Shown: positions 1 through 6,749 of the stretch, piece after piece
Layout: the number at the start of each line of letters is the position of its first letter
Numbering within the stretch: the first letter of the stretch is position 1
Assembly (NCBI GenBank): GCA_900556545.1
Contig: USPE01000013.1
Location: forward strand, 1-17,266
DNA length: 17,266 nt
Direction of reading: 5' to 3'
Source of the DNA: an uncultured Peptococcaceae bacterium
GTDB lineage: Bacteria > Bacillota > Peptococcia > Peptococcales > Peptococcaceae
Program-made: the position numbers and the translations under genes
Notes under the pieces: generated by a model
The model's database searches: none
What the model saw: the letters and a program-made list of their open reading frames with translations, nothing else
Told to the model about the DNA's origin: nothing

Positions 1-1
1 T

Positions 2-81
2 AGCAGAACCAAGCCTGCAGTCAAGGGCAACGCCGCTAACGCGGTGCCGGGCACCCTTGATTGCAGGCTTTTTGTTCTGCT
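2..81. repeat. Long imperfect inverted repeat with an inner hairpin; possible terminator
   Basis: Arms at 2-27 and 54-81 pair over about 26 bases, with a two-base bulge, one mismatch and one G-T wobble. Inside is a second hairpin, with arms 31-36 and 41-46 around the loop TAAC. On the + strand the inner GCCTGCA-type stem is followed by TTTTT at 69-73, as in a rho-independent terminator for a rightward gene outside the window. It also lies downstream of the leftward ATPase gene, but lacks a T-run in that direction. Its symmetry and length also fit a dispersed palindromic repeat. I cannot decide between these without the flanking sequence. Confidence 0.6.
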
Positions 82-138
82 GAAATCCGCTTGCGCGACG
101 GGGATGAAACCATTCCTTAGAGCCGGTTTTTATTTCAT

Positions 139-1392
139 TTAGAATTCCAGACTGTCTGTGTTCAGCAGAAAATATTTCATTCCCATAATGACAAAACCTT
201 CATCATTGCGCCATGGCTTTTTTGTTCCGTTGACAATAATGATTTTCTTGAAAGAATCCGGAATGTTGCGCAGGGAGTTGAATTCCTGATTTTGTTTTTC
301 TTCGGAAGTCATATCATAAGCAACTTGAATATAATGTCGTTGACTTCCTCGGTTAATGACAAAATCGACTTCTAGTTGTTTACGTACACGATTGCCTAAC
401 TTGTCTTTGGCAAATACATCTACCATACCTACATCGACATTGTATCCTCGCATCAGCAATTCATTATAAACGATATTTTCCATAATATGTGTTGGTTCCT
501 GTTGTCTGAAATTTAATCTGGCATTTCGGAGTCCCAGATCAGTGAAATAATATTTTAGATTTGCTCCAATATATTTTCTGCCCTTTATATCATAACGGTT
601 TGCTTTCGCAATCAGAAAGGCTTCTGTCAGATAGTCAATGTGCTTGGAGATAGTTTTGTTGGAATAATTCATTTGACGTTCGCTGGCGAAAGTATTAGAT
701 AATTTTGAAGGATTTGTCGGCGCACCAATTACGGAAGCAAGCACATCCACCAGAATACTGATTTCATCAACGCTTTGCAGTTTATTTCGTTCAATGACAT
801 CTTTAAGATATACATTGGTAAAAATATTTTTCAGATAATCTGCTTTTTGCCGCTCGCTTTGAAAGAGTGCAACCTGAGGAAGTCCGCCGTAAGTCATGTA
901 TTCATCCCAGGCATCTTCGTAATCGCCATGATAAGCGGAGAAAAATTCCGCGAAAGAGAGCGGATAGATTCTAATTTCATCACCTCGGCCGCGAAACTCG
1001 GTAACGATATCGCTGGAAAGAAACTTAGAATTACTGCCCGTTACATAGACATCTATATTTGGCATACGCAGCAAGCTGTTCAGTACCTCTTCAAACCGCG
1101 GCATAAATTGCACTTCGTCCAGTAAGAGGTAGTAGTTGCTGTCATCTGTCATTGCCTCCTTAATATAACGGTAGCATGTTTGAGGTTCTCTTAGTGCTTC
1201 ATTTTCAATGCCATCTAAAGCAATTTCAATGATGTGTTTGTCATCAATGCCATGTTCAAGAAGATAATTTTTGAAAATAGTAAAGAGTAAAAAAGACTTT
1301 CCACATCGGCGAATACCCGTAACAACCTTTATCATATGATTATCTTTTCGTTCTATCAGCTGCTGAAGGTAAGTATTTCTTTCAATTTCCAT
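139..1392 (-). CDS. AAA_14/DUF4143-type ATPase
   Basis: This 417-residue protein has the layout of the widespread AAA_14 plus DUF4143 ATPases. The N-terminal P-loop is GIRRCGKS (residues 26-33), and the Walker B strand is YYLLLDEVQ (87-95). A TGSNSKFLSS segment (118-127) follows where sensor 1 is expected. The C-terminal half carries an EVDF...YIQVAY pattern (about 341-358) that resembles a PD-(D/E)XK nuclease-like fold, with Gln at the usual Lys position. There is no signal peptide or membrane segment, so it should be cytoplasmic. The start is supported by AGGAGT ahead of ATG, and a TTGATT-17-TACAAT promoter lies upstream. Members occur as many copies in gut anaerobes; a role in defence or toxin-like functions has been suggested but the true function is unknown. 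The gene stands alone, with no partner transcribed with it. Confidence 0.9.
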   Translation of the reverse strand: MEIERNTYLQQLIERKDNHMIKVVTGIRRCGKSFLLFTIFKNYLLEHGIDDKHIIEIALDGIENEALREPQTCYRYIKEAMTDDSNYYLLLDEVQFMPRFEEVLNSLLRMPNIDVYVTGSNSKFLSSDIVTEFRGRGDEIRIYPLSFAEFFSAYHGDYEDAWDEYMTYGGLPQVALFQSERQKADYLKNIFTNVYLKDVIERNKLQSVDEISILVDVLASVIGAPTNPSKLSNTFASERQMNYSNKTISKHIDYLTEAFLIAKANRYDIKGRKYIGANLKYYFTDLGLRNARLNFRQQEPTHIMENIVYNELLMRGYNVDVGMVDVFAKDKLGNRVRKQLEVDFVINRGSQRHYIQVAYDMTSEEKQNQEFNSLRNIPDSFKKIIIVNGTKKPWRNDEGFVIMGMKYFLLNTDSLEF

Positions 1393-1410
1393 TCAATCAC
1401 TCCTAATTTA

Positions 1411-1423
1411 CGTGCATTGCACG
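1411..1423. promoter_or_regulatory. Palindrome in the ATPase leader, possible operator
   Basis: CGTGCA-T-TGCACG is a perfect 6+1+6 palindrome between the predicted promoter and the ribosome site of the leftward ATPase gene. The second repeat unit keeps GTGCA-TT-TGCAC, so the dyad has been held better than the neighbouring bases. It could bind a repressor or form a small leader hairpin. No regulator is identified. Confidence 0.4.
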
Positions 1424-1438
1424 CTTTTTGGTAATGAA

Positions 1439-1467
1439 ATTGTAACGCAATCAAAAAGAAAAATCAA
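1439..1467 (-). promoter_or_regulatory. Sigma-A-type promoter of the ATPase gene
   Basis: On the - strand TTGATT (1467-1462) is followed after 17 bases by TACAAT (1444-1439). The predicted start site falls some 40 bases before the ATPase start codon. The equivalent position in the second repeat unit reads TTGATT-17-CACTAT, a much weaker -10, so the outer copy has probably lost activity. Confidence 0.6.
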
Positions 1468-1630
1468 GATACACTCCTAATTTATGTGCATTTGCACGTT
1501 TTTTAGTAATGATAGTGCAGCGTAATCAAAAAAGAATCAATATATACTGTTAATTTGTATGCATTTGTATGTTTTTATGTATTGAACTATGGTGTGACAA
1601 TTTCTTAGAGCTGGATTTATAGGAAATATA

Positions 1631-1677
1631 AATAGGGAGCAGATTCAACTGATAATGGTTTGAGTCTGTTCCCTATT
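1631..1677 (-). terminator. Bidirectional terminator overlapping the XRE gene stop codon
   Basis: An 18-bp stem (1631-1648 with 1660-1677, two G-T wobbles) closes an 11-base loop. The stop codon of the leftward XRE gene lies inside one arm. A T-rich tail follows on both strands: TATTTATATTT leftward and TATTTTT rightward. It should end the XRE transcript before the ATPase promoter region. Confidence 0.75.
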
Positions 1678-1879
1678 TTTCGTCCGGAATATAGCACAGT
1701 ACGTCTTCTACTTCACAGTCCAGAAGATCGCAGAGATGATTTAGCGTTGCGGTGGAGATGTTTCGATTCTGCTTTAAGGAATCCAGCGTACCGCGACTGA
1801 AATTGTAGTCTTTGATCAGATTGTATGTTGTAATACCTTTTGCTTTCATTGTTTTCCATAAAGGCTCAAAAGAAATCAT
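1673..1879 (-). CDS. Small XRE/Cro-type helix-turn-helix regulator
   Basis: This protein of about 68 residues consists of one Cro/C1-type DNA-binding domain. It includes the helix-turn-helix region around YNLIKDYNFSRGTLDSLKQN and the typical closing stretch ATLNHLCDLLDCEVEDVLCY. Nothing suggests an effector or membrane domain. I chose ATG at 1879: GGGGGTG sits just ahead of it, whereas a GTG three codons upstream would lie inside that ribosome site. It is transcribed away from the LysR gene, and the two promoters overlap. Proteins of this kind usually repress their own promoter and a neighbour, so the intervening palindrome is a natural candidate target. That is an inference. Confidence 0.85.
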   Translation of the reverse strand: MISFEPLWKTMKAKGITTYNLIKDYNFSRGTLDSLKQNRNISTATLNHLCDLLDCEVEDVLCYIPDEK

Positions 1880-1903
1880 AAGCCGCACCCCCTATATCAT
1901 TCC

Positions 1904-1932
1904 ATTATATGGTGTGGGGGGATTGTTGAATA
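1904..1932 (-). promoter_or_regulatory. Putative promoter of the XRE regulator gene
   Basis: On the - strand a perfect TATAAT (1909-1904) is preceded, after 17 bases, by a weak TATTCA (1932-1927). The predicted transcript would start roughly 18 bases before the chosen ATG. Its -35 hexamer coincides with the -35 of the opposing LysR promoter, so the two promoters probably compete. Confidence 0.5.
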
Positions 1933-1954
1933 TTCCCGACATATCGGGTATAAT
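1926..1954 (+). promoter_or_regulatory. Sigma-A promoter of the LysR gene
   Basis: TTGAAT (1926-1931) and TATAAT (1949-1954) are separated by exactly 17 bases, close to consensus. The gene starts 59 bases downstream of the -10. The spacer contains the CCCGA-CATA-TCGGG inverted repeat, so a protein bound there would block polymerase. Confidence 0.75.
1935..1948. promoter_or_regulatory. Palindromic operator candidate between divergent regulators
   Basis: CCCGA at 1935-1939 and TCGGG at 1944-1948 form an inverted repeat with a four-base centre. It is GC-rich in an otherwise AT-rich stretch. It lies within the LysR promoter spacer and just upstream of the XRE promoter's -35. Either the XRE protein or the LysR protein could bind it. 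The size fits a small XRE dimer better, but this is not proven. Confidence 0.5.
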
Positions 1955-2013
1955 GGGTGAAAATATAAAGTGTTTTGGATTAGTTGTCCGAATTGTAATA
2001 GGGAGATGACAAA

Positions 2014-2865
2014 ATGCTGAAAATTGAACAATTGTATTATTTGACACAAGTAGCTAAGTATAATTCTATTAATAAAGCAGCAGAAAGTTTATATATAACT
2101 AAGGCAGCGGTCAGCAGTTCCATCAAACAATTAGAAAAACAATGTGGATATCCTATATTAGAGCGAACATATCGAGGTGTACGTTTGACAAAGAATGGTG
2201 AACGGGTTGTAAAAATAGCGGAACAAGTACTGAGCTTGTGTGACGAAATAGAACGATTAGGGAATGAAAAAAGTGAACTGGTTGAGAAAAAGGATTTAAT
2301 TGTGCCAAATCAGATATTAAAATTATTGTCCTCCAAATTGATAGGTATTAATTCAGATGTGTTGGATTATTTTATTTTACATGAGGTTGAGAATAATATA
2401 GAGAAAATATGTGAACTATTAAAAGAGAATGTATTAGCATTAGTAGGAGTAGTAGAAGATGACATAAAGGTTATTGAAAAATATACAGATATTTATTGTC
2501 ATGAATTGTGGAGATCAAAATTATATCCGGTAAGTAATAAAAAAACAAAGTGGGTTGATAAGGAGAAAAAAGTAATTACATTTGAAGAATTGGAAACTTT
2601 GCCTTTGATTACTATGCCTGGAATGAATCAGAAAAGGGAAAATATAGTATTACAAACTATAGATCCAGATATCTATGCAGAAGCAATTTTAAACGATTTA
2701 GGAGTTGGAGTTGTTGCGAAGTATTCCCCAGAAATATTTTCTCATGATTACAAAAAATTTAAAGTATATGAGCCTTTAAGTGCTGAAACTGCGATTTTTA
2801 TTTTGTTTCATAGGAAAAATATTATTGAAATGCAGTCTTTAGCTAAAATGTTAAAAATTTTTTAA
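2014..2865 (+). CDS. LysR-family transcriptional regulator
   Basis: The 283-residue protein starts with the LysR winged helix-turn-helix: MLKIEQLYYLTQVAKYNSIN, then AAESLYITKAAVSSSIKQLE, and a wing around ERTYRGVRLTKNGE. A linker helix (about 65-90) follows, then a divergent and slightly short effector-binding domain. The usual family length is near 300. GGGAG stands nine bases before the ATG. The gene is markedly AT-rich, more so than the genes downstream, which suggests acquisition or weak codon selection. It ends at its own terminator, immediately followed by inverted repeats and then a permease gene on the same strand. The likely target is that permease-hydrolase unit, with an anionic co-inducer. 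The effector cannot be predicted from the sequence. Confidence 0.92.
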   Translation: MLKIEQLYYLTQVAKYNSINKAAESLYITKAAVSSSIKQLEKQCGYPILERTYRGVRLTKNGERVVKIAEQVLSLCDEIERLGNEKSELVEKKDLIVPNQILKLLSSKLIGINSDVLDYFILHEVENNIEKICELLKENVLALVGVVEDDIKVIEKYTDIYCHELWRSKLYPVSNKKTKWVDKEKKVITFEELETLPLITMPGMNQKRENIVLQTIDPDIYAEAILNDLGVGVVAKYSPEIFSHDYKKFKVYEPLSAETAIFILFHRKNIIEMQSLAKMLKIF

Positions 2866-2890
2866 ATACAATCGTGAATTATATGAAGAT

Positions 2891-2930
2891 GCTATGAAAT
2901 GACAATATTTGTTGCTTCATAGCTTTTTTT
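2891..2930 (+). terminator. Rho-independent terminator after the LysR gene
   Basis: GCTATGAA (2891-2898) pairs with TTCATAGC (2916-2923) and seven Ts follow directly. It separates the LysR transcript from the permease gene, which therefore needs its own promoter. Confidence 0.8.
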
Positions 2931-2965
2931 ATAAGTAAAATAGTAATTTACTTATAGTAATAAGT
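2931..2965. promoter_or_regulatory. Three half-site operator candidate
   Basis: The half-site ATAAGT occurs at 2931-2936, inverted as ACTTAT at 2950-2955, and again direct at 2960-2965. The outer pair extends to an 8-bp inverted repeat (ATAAGTAA with TTACTTAT, nine bases apart). The inner pair is a 6-bp repeat with a four-base centre. LysR-type proteins bind as tetramers to paired dyads of this kind. The position, directly upstream of the permease gene and next to a LysR gene, fits. The protein assignment is inferred. Confidence 0.5.
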
Positions 2966-2986
2966 CTGCATTTCAATGTCTTCTTG

Positions 2987-3001
2987 ATAAATTAAATTTA
3001 T
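2987..3001. promoter_or_regulatory. AT-rich 7+1+7 palindrome near the permease promoter
   Basis: ATAAATT-A-AATTTAT is a perfect 15-bp dyad. It lies immediately upstream of a TACTAT -10-like hexamer (3004-3009); the matching -35 position (2981-2986, TTCTTG) is poor. A weak -35 with a dyad in the spacer suggests an activator-dependent or repressed promoter. AT-rich palindromes arise easily by chance, so support is moderate. Confidence 0.35.
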
Positions 3002-3097
3002 GATACTATGAGTTCACAGGAAGAAACATCGATGTTGATTTAGATAGAGAATAAATTAAGTAAGCAAGATTCAAAAAAGTTAGGAGTGTGATTCAGA

Positions 3098-4543
3098 GTG
3101 AAAACGGAATCAAGTAAAGCGGGCTTAAAAACAATGATTCATTTTATTATCATGGTAATTTTATATGTTTTTGTTAGTACAGCAGAACCCTTGGCCCCTA
3201 TCACCCCCGCAGGTATGCAAATGTTAGCCGTGTTTCTTTTTGTACTATGGGGTTGGATGACTATTGGTTTTGTATTTCCTAGTTTAGCGGGTATCTGGTT
3301 GTTAGGTTTTAACGAAATAATCGGTCATAACGGTGCTTTTGCAGGTAGTTTTGGTAATCCTGTAGTAGCACAGATGTTATTCATTTTCTTTTTAATTAAA
3401 CTACTGGAAATTAATCGCGTTCCAGAAGTAATCGCTACTTGGAGTATGAGTCGTAAAATTGTACAAGGTAGACCAATGATTTATAGTTTAGTTGTTTTAT
3501 TGATTACTTGTTTAATGGGCATGGTAAATATGTTTTTGGCTATTTTGGTTATGTGGGCTATTATGTATGGTGTATTTGAAAAAGTGGGCTACAAAAAACA
3601 TGATACTTATGTGAATGTAATGTTAATAGGTATTGTAATGTTCTCAATGATGGGCCTGATTATTTTCCCATTCGTAGATAACGGTTTGATAATTATGAGT
3701 GCATATGCTAACATTACCGGTTCTCCTATACCATATGGTTCATATCTTATGACAATGATTCCTGTTACAATTGTTTTGGCTGTTGTTTGGTTGTTAGTTG
3801 GTAAATATATTTTACGTATGGATATGAGTAAAATTAAAGATGCAGATAATAGTGTGTTAGATATGAGTTTATTAAATGTTACTAAACAACAAGTTGCAAG
3901 CATGGTTATTATTGTTGTATTTATTTTAAGTTTGTTATGTCAAAACTTTATTCCTGAATATATTCCAGTTTTAGGAATGATTGCACAATCTAATGTTTTT
4001 GTATCTATCGTAATTTGCTTTGGTATTGGTGTGTTATGGCATATTGATGGTAAGCCAGTAATGGAATTTAACAAGTTAGCTGGTGGTATTGTGTGGGATA
4101 GCTGGTGCTTAACAGCTTTTGTATTACTGCTTACTGCTCAGTTAACAGGGCCAGACACAGGTATTACAGCCTTCTGCGTAAAAGTATTACAGCCGATGCT
4201 TGGTGGTTTAGGTGTATATGCATTAGTAGTTGTTGTAATGATTTTTGCATTCATTATAACCAATGTTTGCAACAACATTGTAGTTACCTTATGTATAATT
4301 CCCATTATGTTTGCATTATCACAGACAATGGGCTTTAATATTCAACCTGTAGCTATGGTAATAATGATGGCTTCTCACTTTGCATTACTTACTCCGGCTG
4401 CAAGTGGTCCAGCGGCATTAATGTTCGGTAACACAGGTTGGCTTTCCAAAGGAGATATCTATAAAGTGGTTCCTCTTCAATTAATATCAGCTCTGCTGGT
4501 GGTGTTAACAGTAGGGTATGCATGGGCCAATGTGGTTTTTTAA
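3098..4543 (+). CDS. DASS/SLC13-like anion permease
   Basis: This 481-residue, strongly hydrophobic protein has about 11-13 membrane segments spread over its whole length. It looks like a member of the divalent-anion:sodium symporter (SLC13) group or its wider ion-transporter superfamily. In support are GNPVVAQMLFIFFLIKLLE in the first half, TNVCNN at 388-393 where the second substrate/sodium-binding hairpin is expected, and a C-terminal LLTPAASGPAALMFGNTGWLSKGD motif. Such proteins import dicarboxylates, sulfate or similar anions across the inner membrane. The substrate here is not determined. The start is GTG, with AGGAG 11 bases upstream. A phosphatase-superfamily gene begins 59 bases after its stop on the same strand, probably co-transcribed. 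The LysR gene upstream is the likely regulator. Confidence 0.8.
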   Translation: MKTESSKAGLKTMIHFIIMVILYVFVSTAEPLAPITPAGMQMLAVFLFVLWGWMTIGFVFPSLAGIWLLGFNEIIGHNGAFAGSFGNPVVAQMLFIFFLIKLLEINRVPEVIATWSMSRKIVQGRPMIYSLVVLLITCLMGMVNMFLAILVMWAIMYGVFEKVGYKKHDTYVNVMLIGIVMFSMMGLIIFPFVDNGLIIMSAYANITGSPIPYGSYLMTMIPVTIVLAVVWLLVGKYILRMDMSKIKDADNSVLDMSLLNVTKQQVASMVIIVVFILSLLCQNFIPEYIPVLGMIAQSNVFVSIVICFGIGVLWHIDGKPVMEFNKLAGGIVWDSWCLTAFVLLLTAQLTGPDTGITAFCVKVLQPMLGGLGVYALVVVVMIFAFIITNVCNNIVVTLCIIPIMFALSQTMGFNIQPVAMVIMMASHFALLTPAASGPAALMFGNTGWLSKGDIYKVVPLQLISALLVVLTVGYAWANVVF

Positions 4544-4602
4544 TTCATTGTTAGTACAAAATTATATATAAAAAGTTAAAGTTGAAGAAAGGATGAAGAA
4601 CA

Positions 4603-6639
4603 ATGTTTGAAAAGTCTGAAAAAGTTATGGTTCTTGGTATCGACGGCTTAGACCCTCGTTATACCGCCAAAATGGTAAGAGAAGGGAAAATGCCTGCATT
4701 CAAGAAATTAATTGAACGCGGTGCTGCCAGAGAAGATTTAATGTGCTTAGGTGGCTGTGCGCCTGTAACTCCTCCAGGATGGGCAACCTTATCCACAGGT
4801 GCATATTCTTATACCCATGGTATTTGCCAGTTCTTTGGGTTCTCTGCTGAAGAAATGGACAAAAAATACTATCAGTTGGATTCTCGTGTATGCAAAGCAG
4901 AGCAGTCATGGAACTGCACGGCTGAAGCAGGGTTAAAAACATGTGTATTCCACTGGCCTGGTGCTTCTTGGCCTCCAACCAGTGACAGTGAAAACTTATT
5001 TGTAATTGATGGTACTGTTCCAGGTACACCTGGTATGGCGGCGTTCTATGTTGAAGGGAACTTCTTCTTTGGTGCAAGCCCGAATGTAGATAAGCTGGAA
5101 TACATCAAAGGTGTTCAAGATGCTACCGCACCTTGTCATGTAGAAAAAATATCAGACGACTTAGTACATGCTGGTGAAGATTTAGAAAAGAAAACTGATG
5201 TGGCCAAAGGTGTAGCGATTTCAAACGATTTGCAGGATTTAAGTACAGTAGAATTTAATGCAGGTGAAGGTTGGGGCATTAAAAATGGACGTTTCCAGCA
5301 GATGTATGATGTCTGTAAATCTTATCTACGCCCTGCAGAAGGATGGGCGAATGCTCCAGAAGGTGCGTTGGAATTTGCAGTATTGTTAAGCAACAGTTTA
5401 ATCCGCCGTCCTGGTTTGGTTTTGAAAAATGAAGAAGGTAAATATGATAGAGTAGCGATTTACAAATCTAAAAACGATGTAGAACCAATGGCGGTTATGA
5501 AAGATAAAGAATTGTATCGTGATTTCGTTGACGAAGGTTTTCGTGGTGAAAATAAATGTGTGTGTTCCCGTGACATTTATGTAATGGAATTGGCTGAAGA
5601 TGGTTCTAATTTACGACTGTATTTTTCTAGTAGTGCAGCAATTGATGATGACAGTGTAATTCATCCAAAATGGTTGCATCAAGAACTGATGGAAAATGTA
5701 GGGCCATACCCTCCAACAGCACAGTTCTATGGTCAGGATGAAGAACATCAGTTAATTCAGTGGTTGTGTTGGAATCATGCTGCAGACTGGTATGTGAAAG
5801 CAATTGATTATTTAATTGAAAAACAGGATATGCAAGTTTTCTTCTCTCACTGGCATGGTTGTGACTTGATGGTACACACCTTTATTCGTTACTTCCAGGA
5901 TCAGGGGTATAATCACTTCCCTGTAGAGCACTATAATGAGTGGATGGAACGTGTATATTCCTTGTGTGATAGATATATCGGTTCCTTCCTGCATTATTTG
6001 GATGAAGGTTGGACCATCATCGTTACATCTGACCATGGTTTGACCTGCCCTGCAAATGAACCACCTGCAATTGGTGATATGTGTGGTATCAACATTGGTC
6101 TGATGGAAGAACTGGGCTATACTGTTATGAAAGAAGAAAACGGAAAACGTGTGATTGACTGGACTAAAACACGTGCGATTGCTGAACAGGGTGGCAACAT
6201 CTGGATTAACTTGAAAGGTAGATCAAAGAGAGGTATCGTAGATCCAGAGGATAAATACGAACTGGAAGAACAAATTATGACAGACTTACTGGGTTATAGA
6301 CATCCTGTAACTGGGAAACGTGTATTGGCAGTTGCATTACGTAATAAAGATGCTATTCAGTTGGGTTATGGTGGTCCAACAGCTGGTGACATCTTTACCG
6401 CAAATGCGGATGGTTATGCGTATGACCATACTGATGGTTTGATGACAAACCACGGTGTAAATGAAACTTCTCTGGCTCCAATTATGATTCTGGCAGGTAA
6501 AGGGATTAAGGAAGGTTATACCATTGAACGTATGATTCGTCAGGTAGACATGGCTCCAACTATTTGTGCACTGACAGGATCTAGATTTACAGATACAATG
6601 GAAGGTGCACCAATCTACTGCGCAATGAATCAGGAATAA
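4603..6639 (+). CDS. Alkaline-phosphatase-superfamily phosphodiesterase/hydrolase
   Basis: The 678-residue protein carries the two-metal site of the type I phosphodiesterase/nucleotide pyrophosphatase branch of the alkaline phosphatase superfamily. Asp14 lies in LGIDGLDP, Thr56 in PVTPPGWATLSTG is the expected nucleophile, and Asp421 and His425 lie in HGCDLMVH. Asp477-His478 in VTSDHG and His617 in NHG complete the set. All expected ligands are present, so it should be active. There is no signal peptide, so the substrate is cleaved in the cytoplasm, presumably after import by the upstream permease. Members hydrolyse phosphomono- or diesters, sulfate esters or phosphonates, and I cannot say which applies here. 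AAGGA lies ten bases before ATG. At 678 residues it is longer than many relatives, with extra sequence between the nucleophile and the second metal cluster (about 100-400). A strong terminator follows. Confidence 0.82.
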   Translation: MFEKSEKVMVLGIDGLDPRYTAKMVREGKMPAFKKLIERGAAREDLMCLGGCAPVTPPGWATLSTGAYSYTHGICQFFGFSAEEMDKKYYQLDSRVCKAEQSWNCTAEAGLKTCVFHWPGASWPPTSDSENLFVIDGTVPGTPGMAAFYVEGNFFFGASPNVDKLEYIKGVQDATAPCHVEKISDDLVHAGEDLEKKTDVAKGVAISNDLQDLSTVEFNAGEGWGIKNGRFQQMYDVCKSYLRPAEGWANAPEGALEFAVLLSNSLIRRPGLVLKNEEGKYDRVAIYKSKNDVEPMAVMKDKELYRDFVDEGFRGENKCVCSRDIYVMELAEDGSNLRLYFSSSAAIDDDSVIHPKWLHQELMENVGPYPPTAQFYGQDEEHQLIQWLCWNHAADWYVKAIDYLIEKQDMQVFFSHWHGCDLMVHTFIRYFQDQGYNHFPVEHYNEWMERVYSLCDRYIGSFLHYLDEGWTIIVTSDHGLTCPANEPPAIGDMCGINIGLMEELGYTVMKEENGKRVIDWTKTRAIAEQGGNIWINLKGRSKRGIVDPEDKYELEEQIMTDLLGYRHPVTGKRVLAVALRNKDAIQLGYGGPTAGDIFTANADGYAYDHTDGLMTNHGVNETSLAPIMILAGKGIKEGYTIERMIRQVDMAPTICALTGSRFTDTMEGAPIYCAMNQE

Positions 6640-6693
6640 TTAGTAGGACTAGGCTAAAAATTGAATTCAAATTCATATAGTGCGTAAAACAGT

Positions 6694-6727
6694 AAAAAGG
6701 AGGGGGCTGGTTCCCTTCCTTTTTATT
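6694..6727 (+). terminator. Terminator or attenuator hairpin ahead of the zinc-ribbon gene
   Basis: The arms are 6694-6705 (AAAAAGGAGGGG) and 6713-6724 (CCCTTCCTTTTT), a 12-bp stem with one wobble and a seven-base loop. It ends the hydrolase transcript. It closes only about ten bases before the ribosome site of the next gene, and I see no clear promoter between them. It may also act as an attenuator for the three-gene cluster. Confidence 0.75.
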
Positions 6728-6749
6728 GTTTATTTTAGGAGGATTTAAA

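Larger units (their letters stand above)
1399..1600. repeat. Three degenerate tandem copies of the ATPase promoter-leader
   Basis: Units begin at 1399, 1473 and 1546, each with ACTCCTAATTT or a close variant. The first two are 74 and 73 bp long and agree over most of their length. The third is shorter and more diverged. Read on the - strand, each of the first two units contains a TTGATT element, a GTGCA/TGCAC palindrome and AGGAGT. The unit is therefore a complete promoter-leader-ribosome-site module, of which the copy next to the ATPase gene is the best preserved. Confidence 0.8.

Noticed and set aside
4544..4602. Promoter between the permease and hydrolase genes (TTCATT-17-TATAAA)
   Set aside because: The -35 matches consensus at only three positions in an AT-rich gap; co-transcription is more likely.
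6661..6670. TTGAATTCAA perfect palindrome after the hydrolase gene
   Set aside because: A ten-base AT-rich dyad without a nearby promoter is expected by chance.
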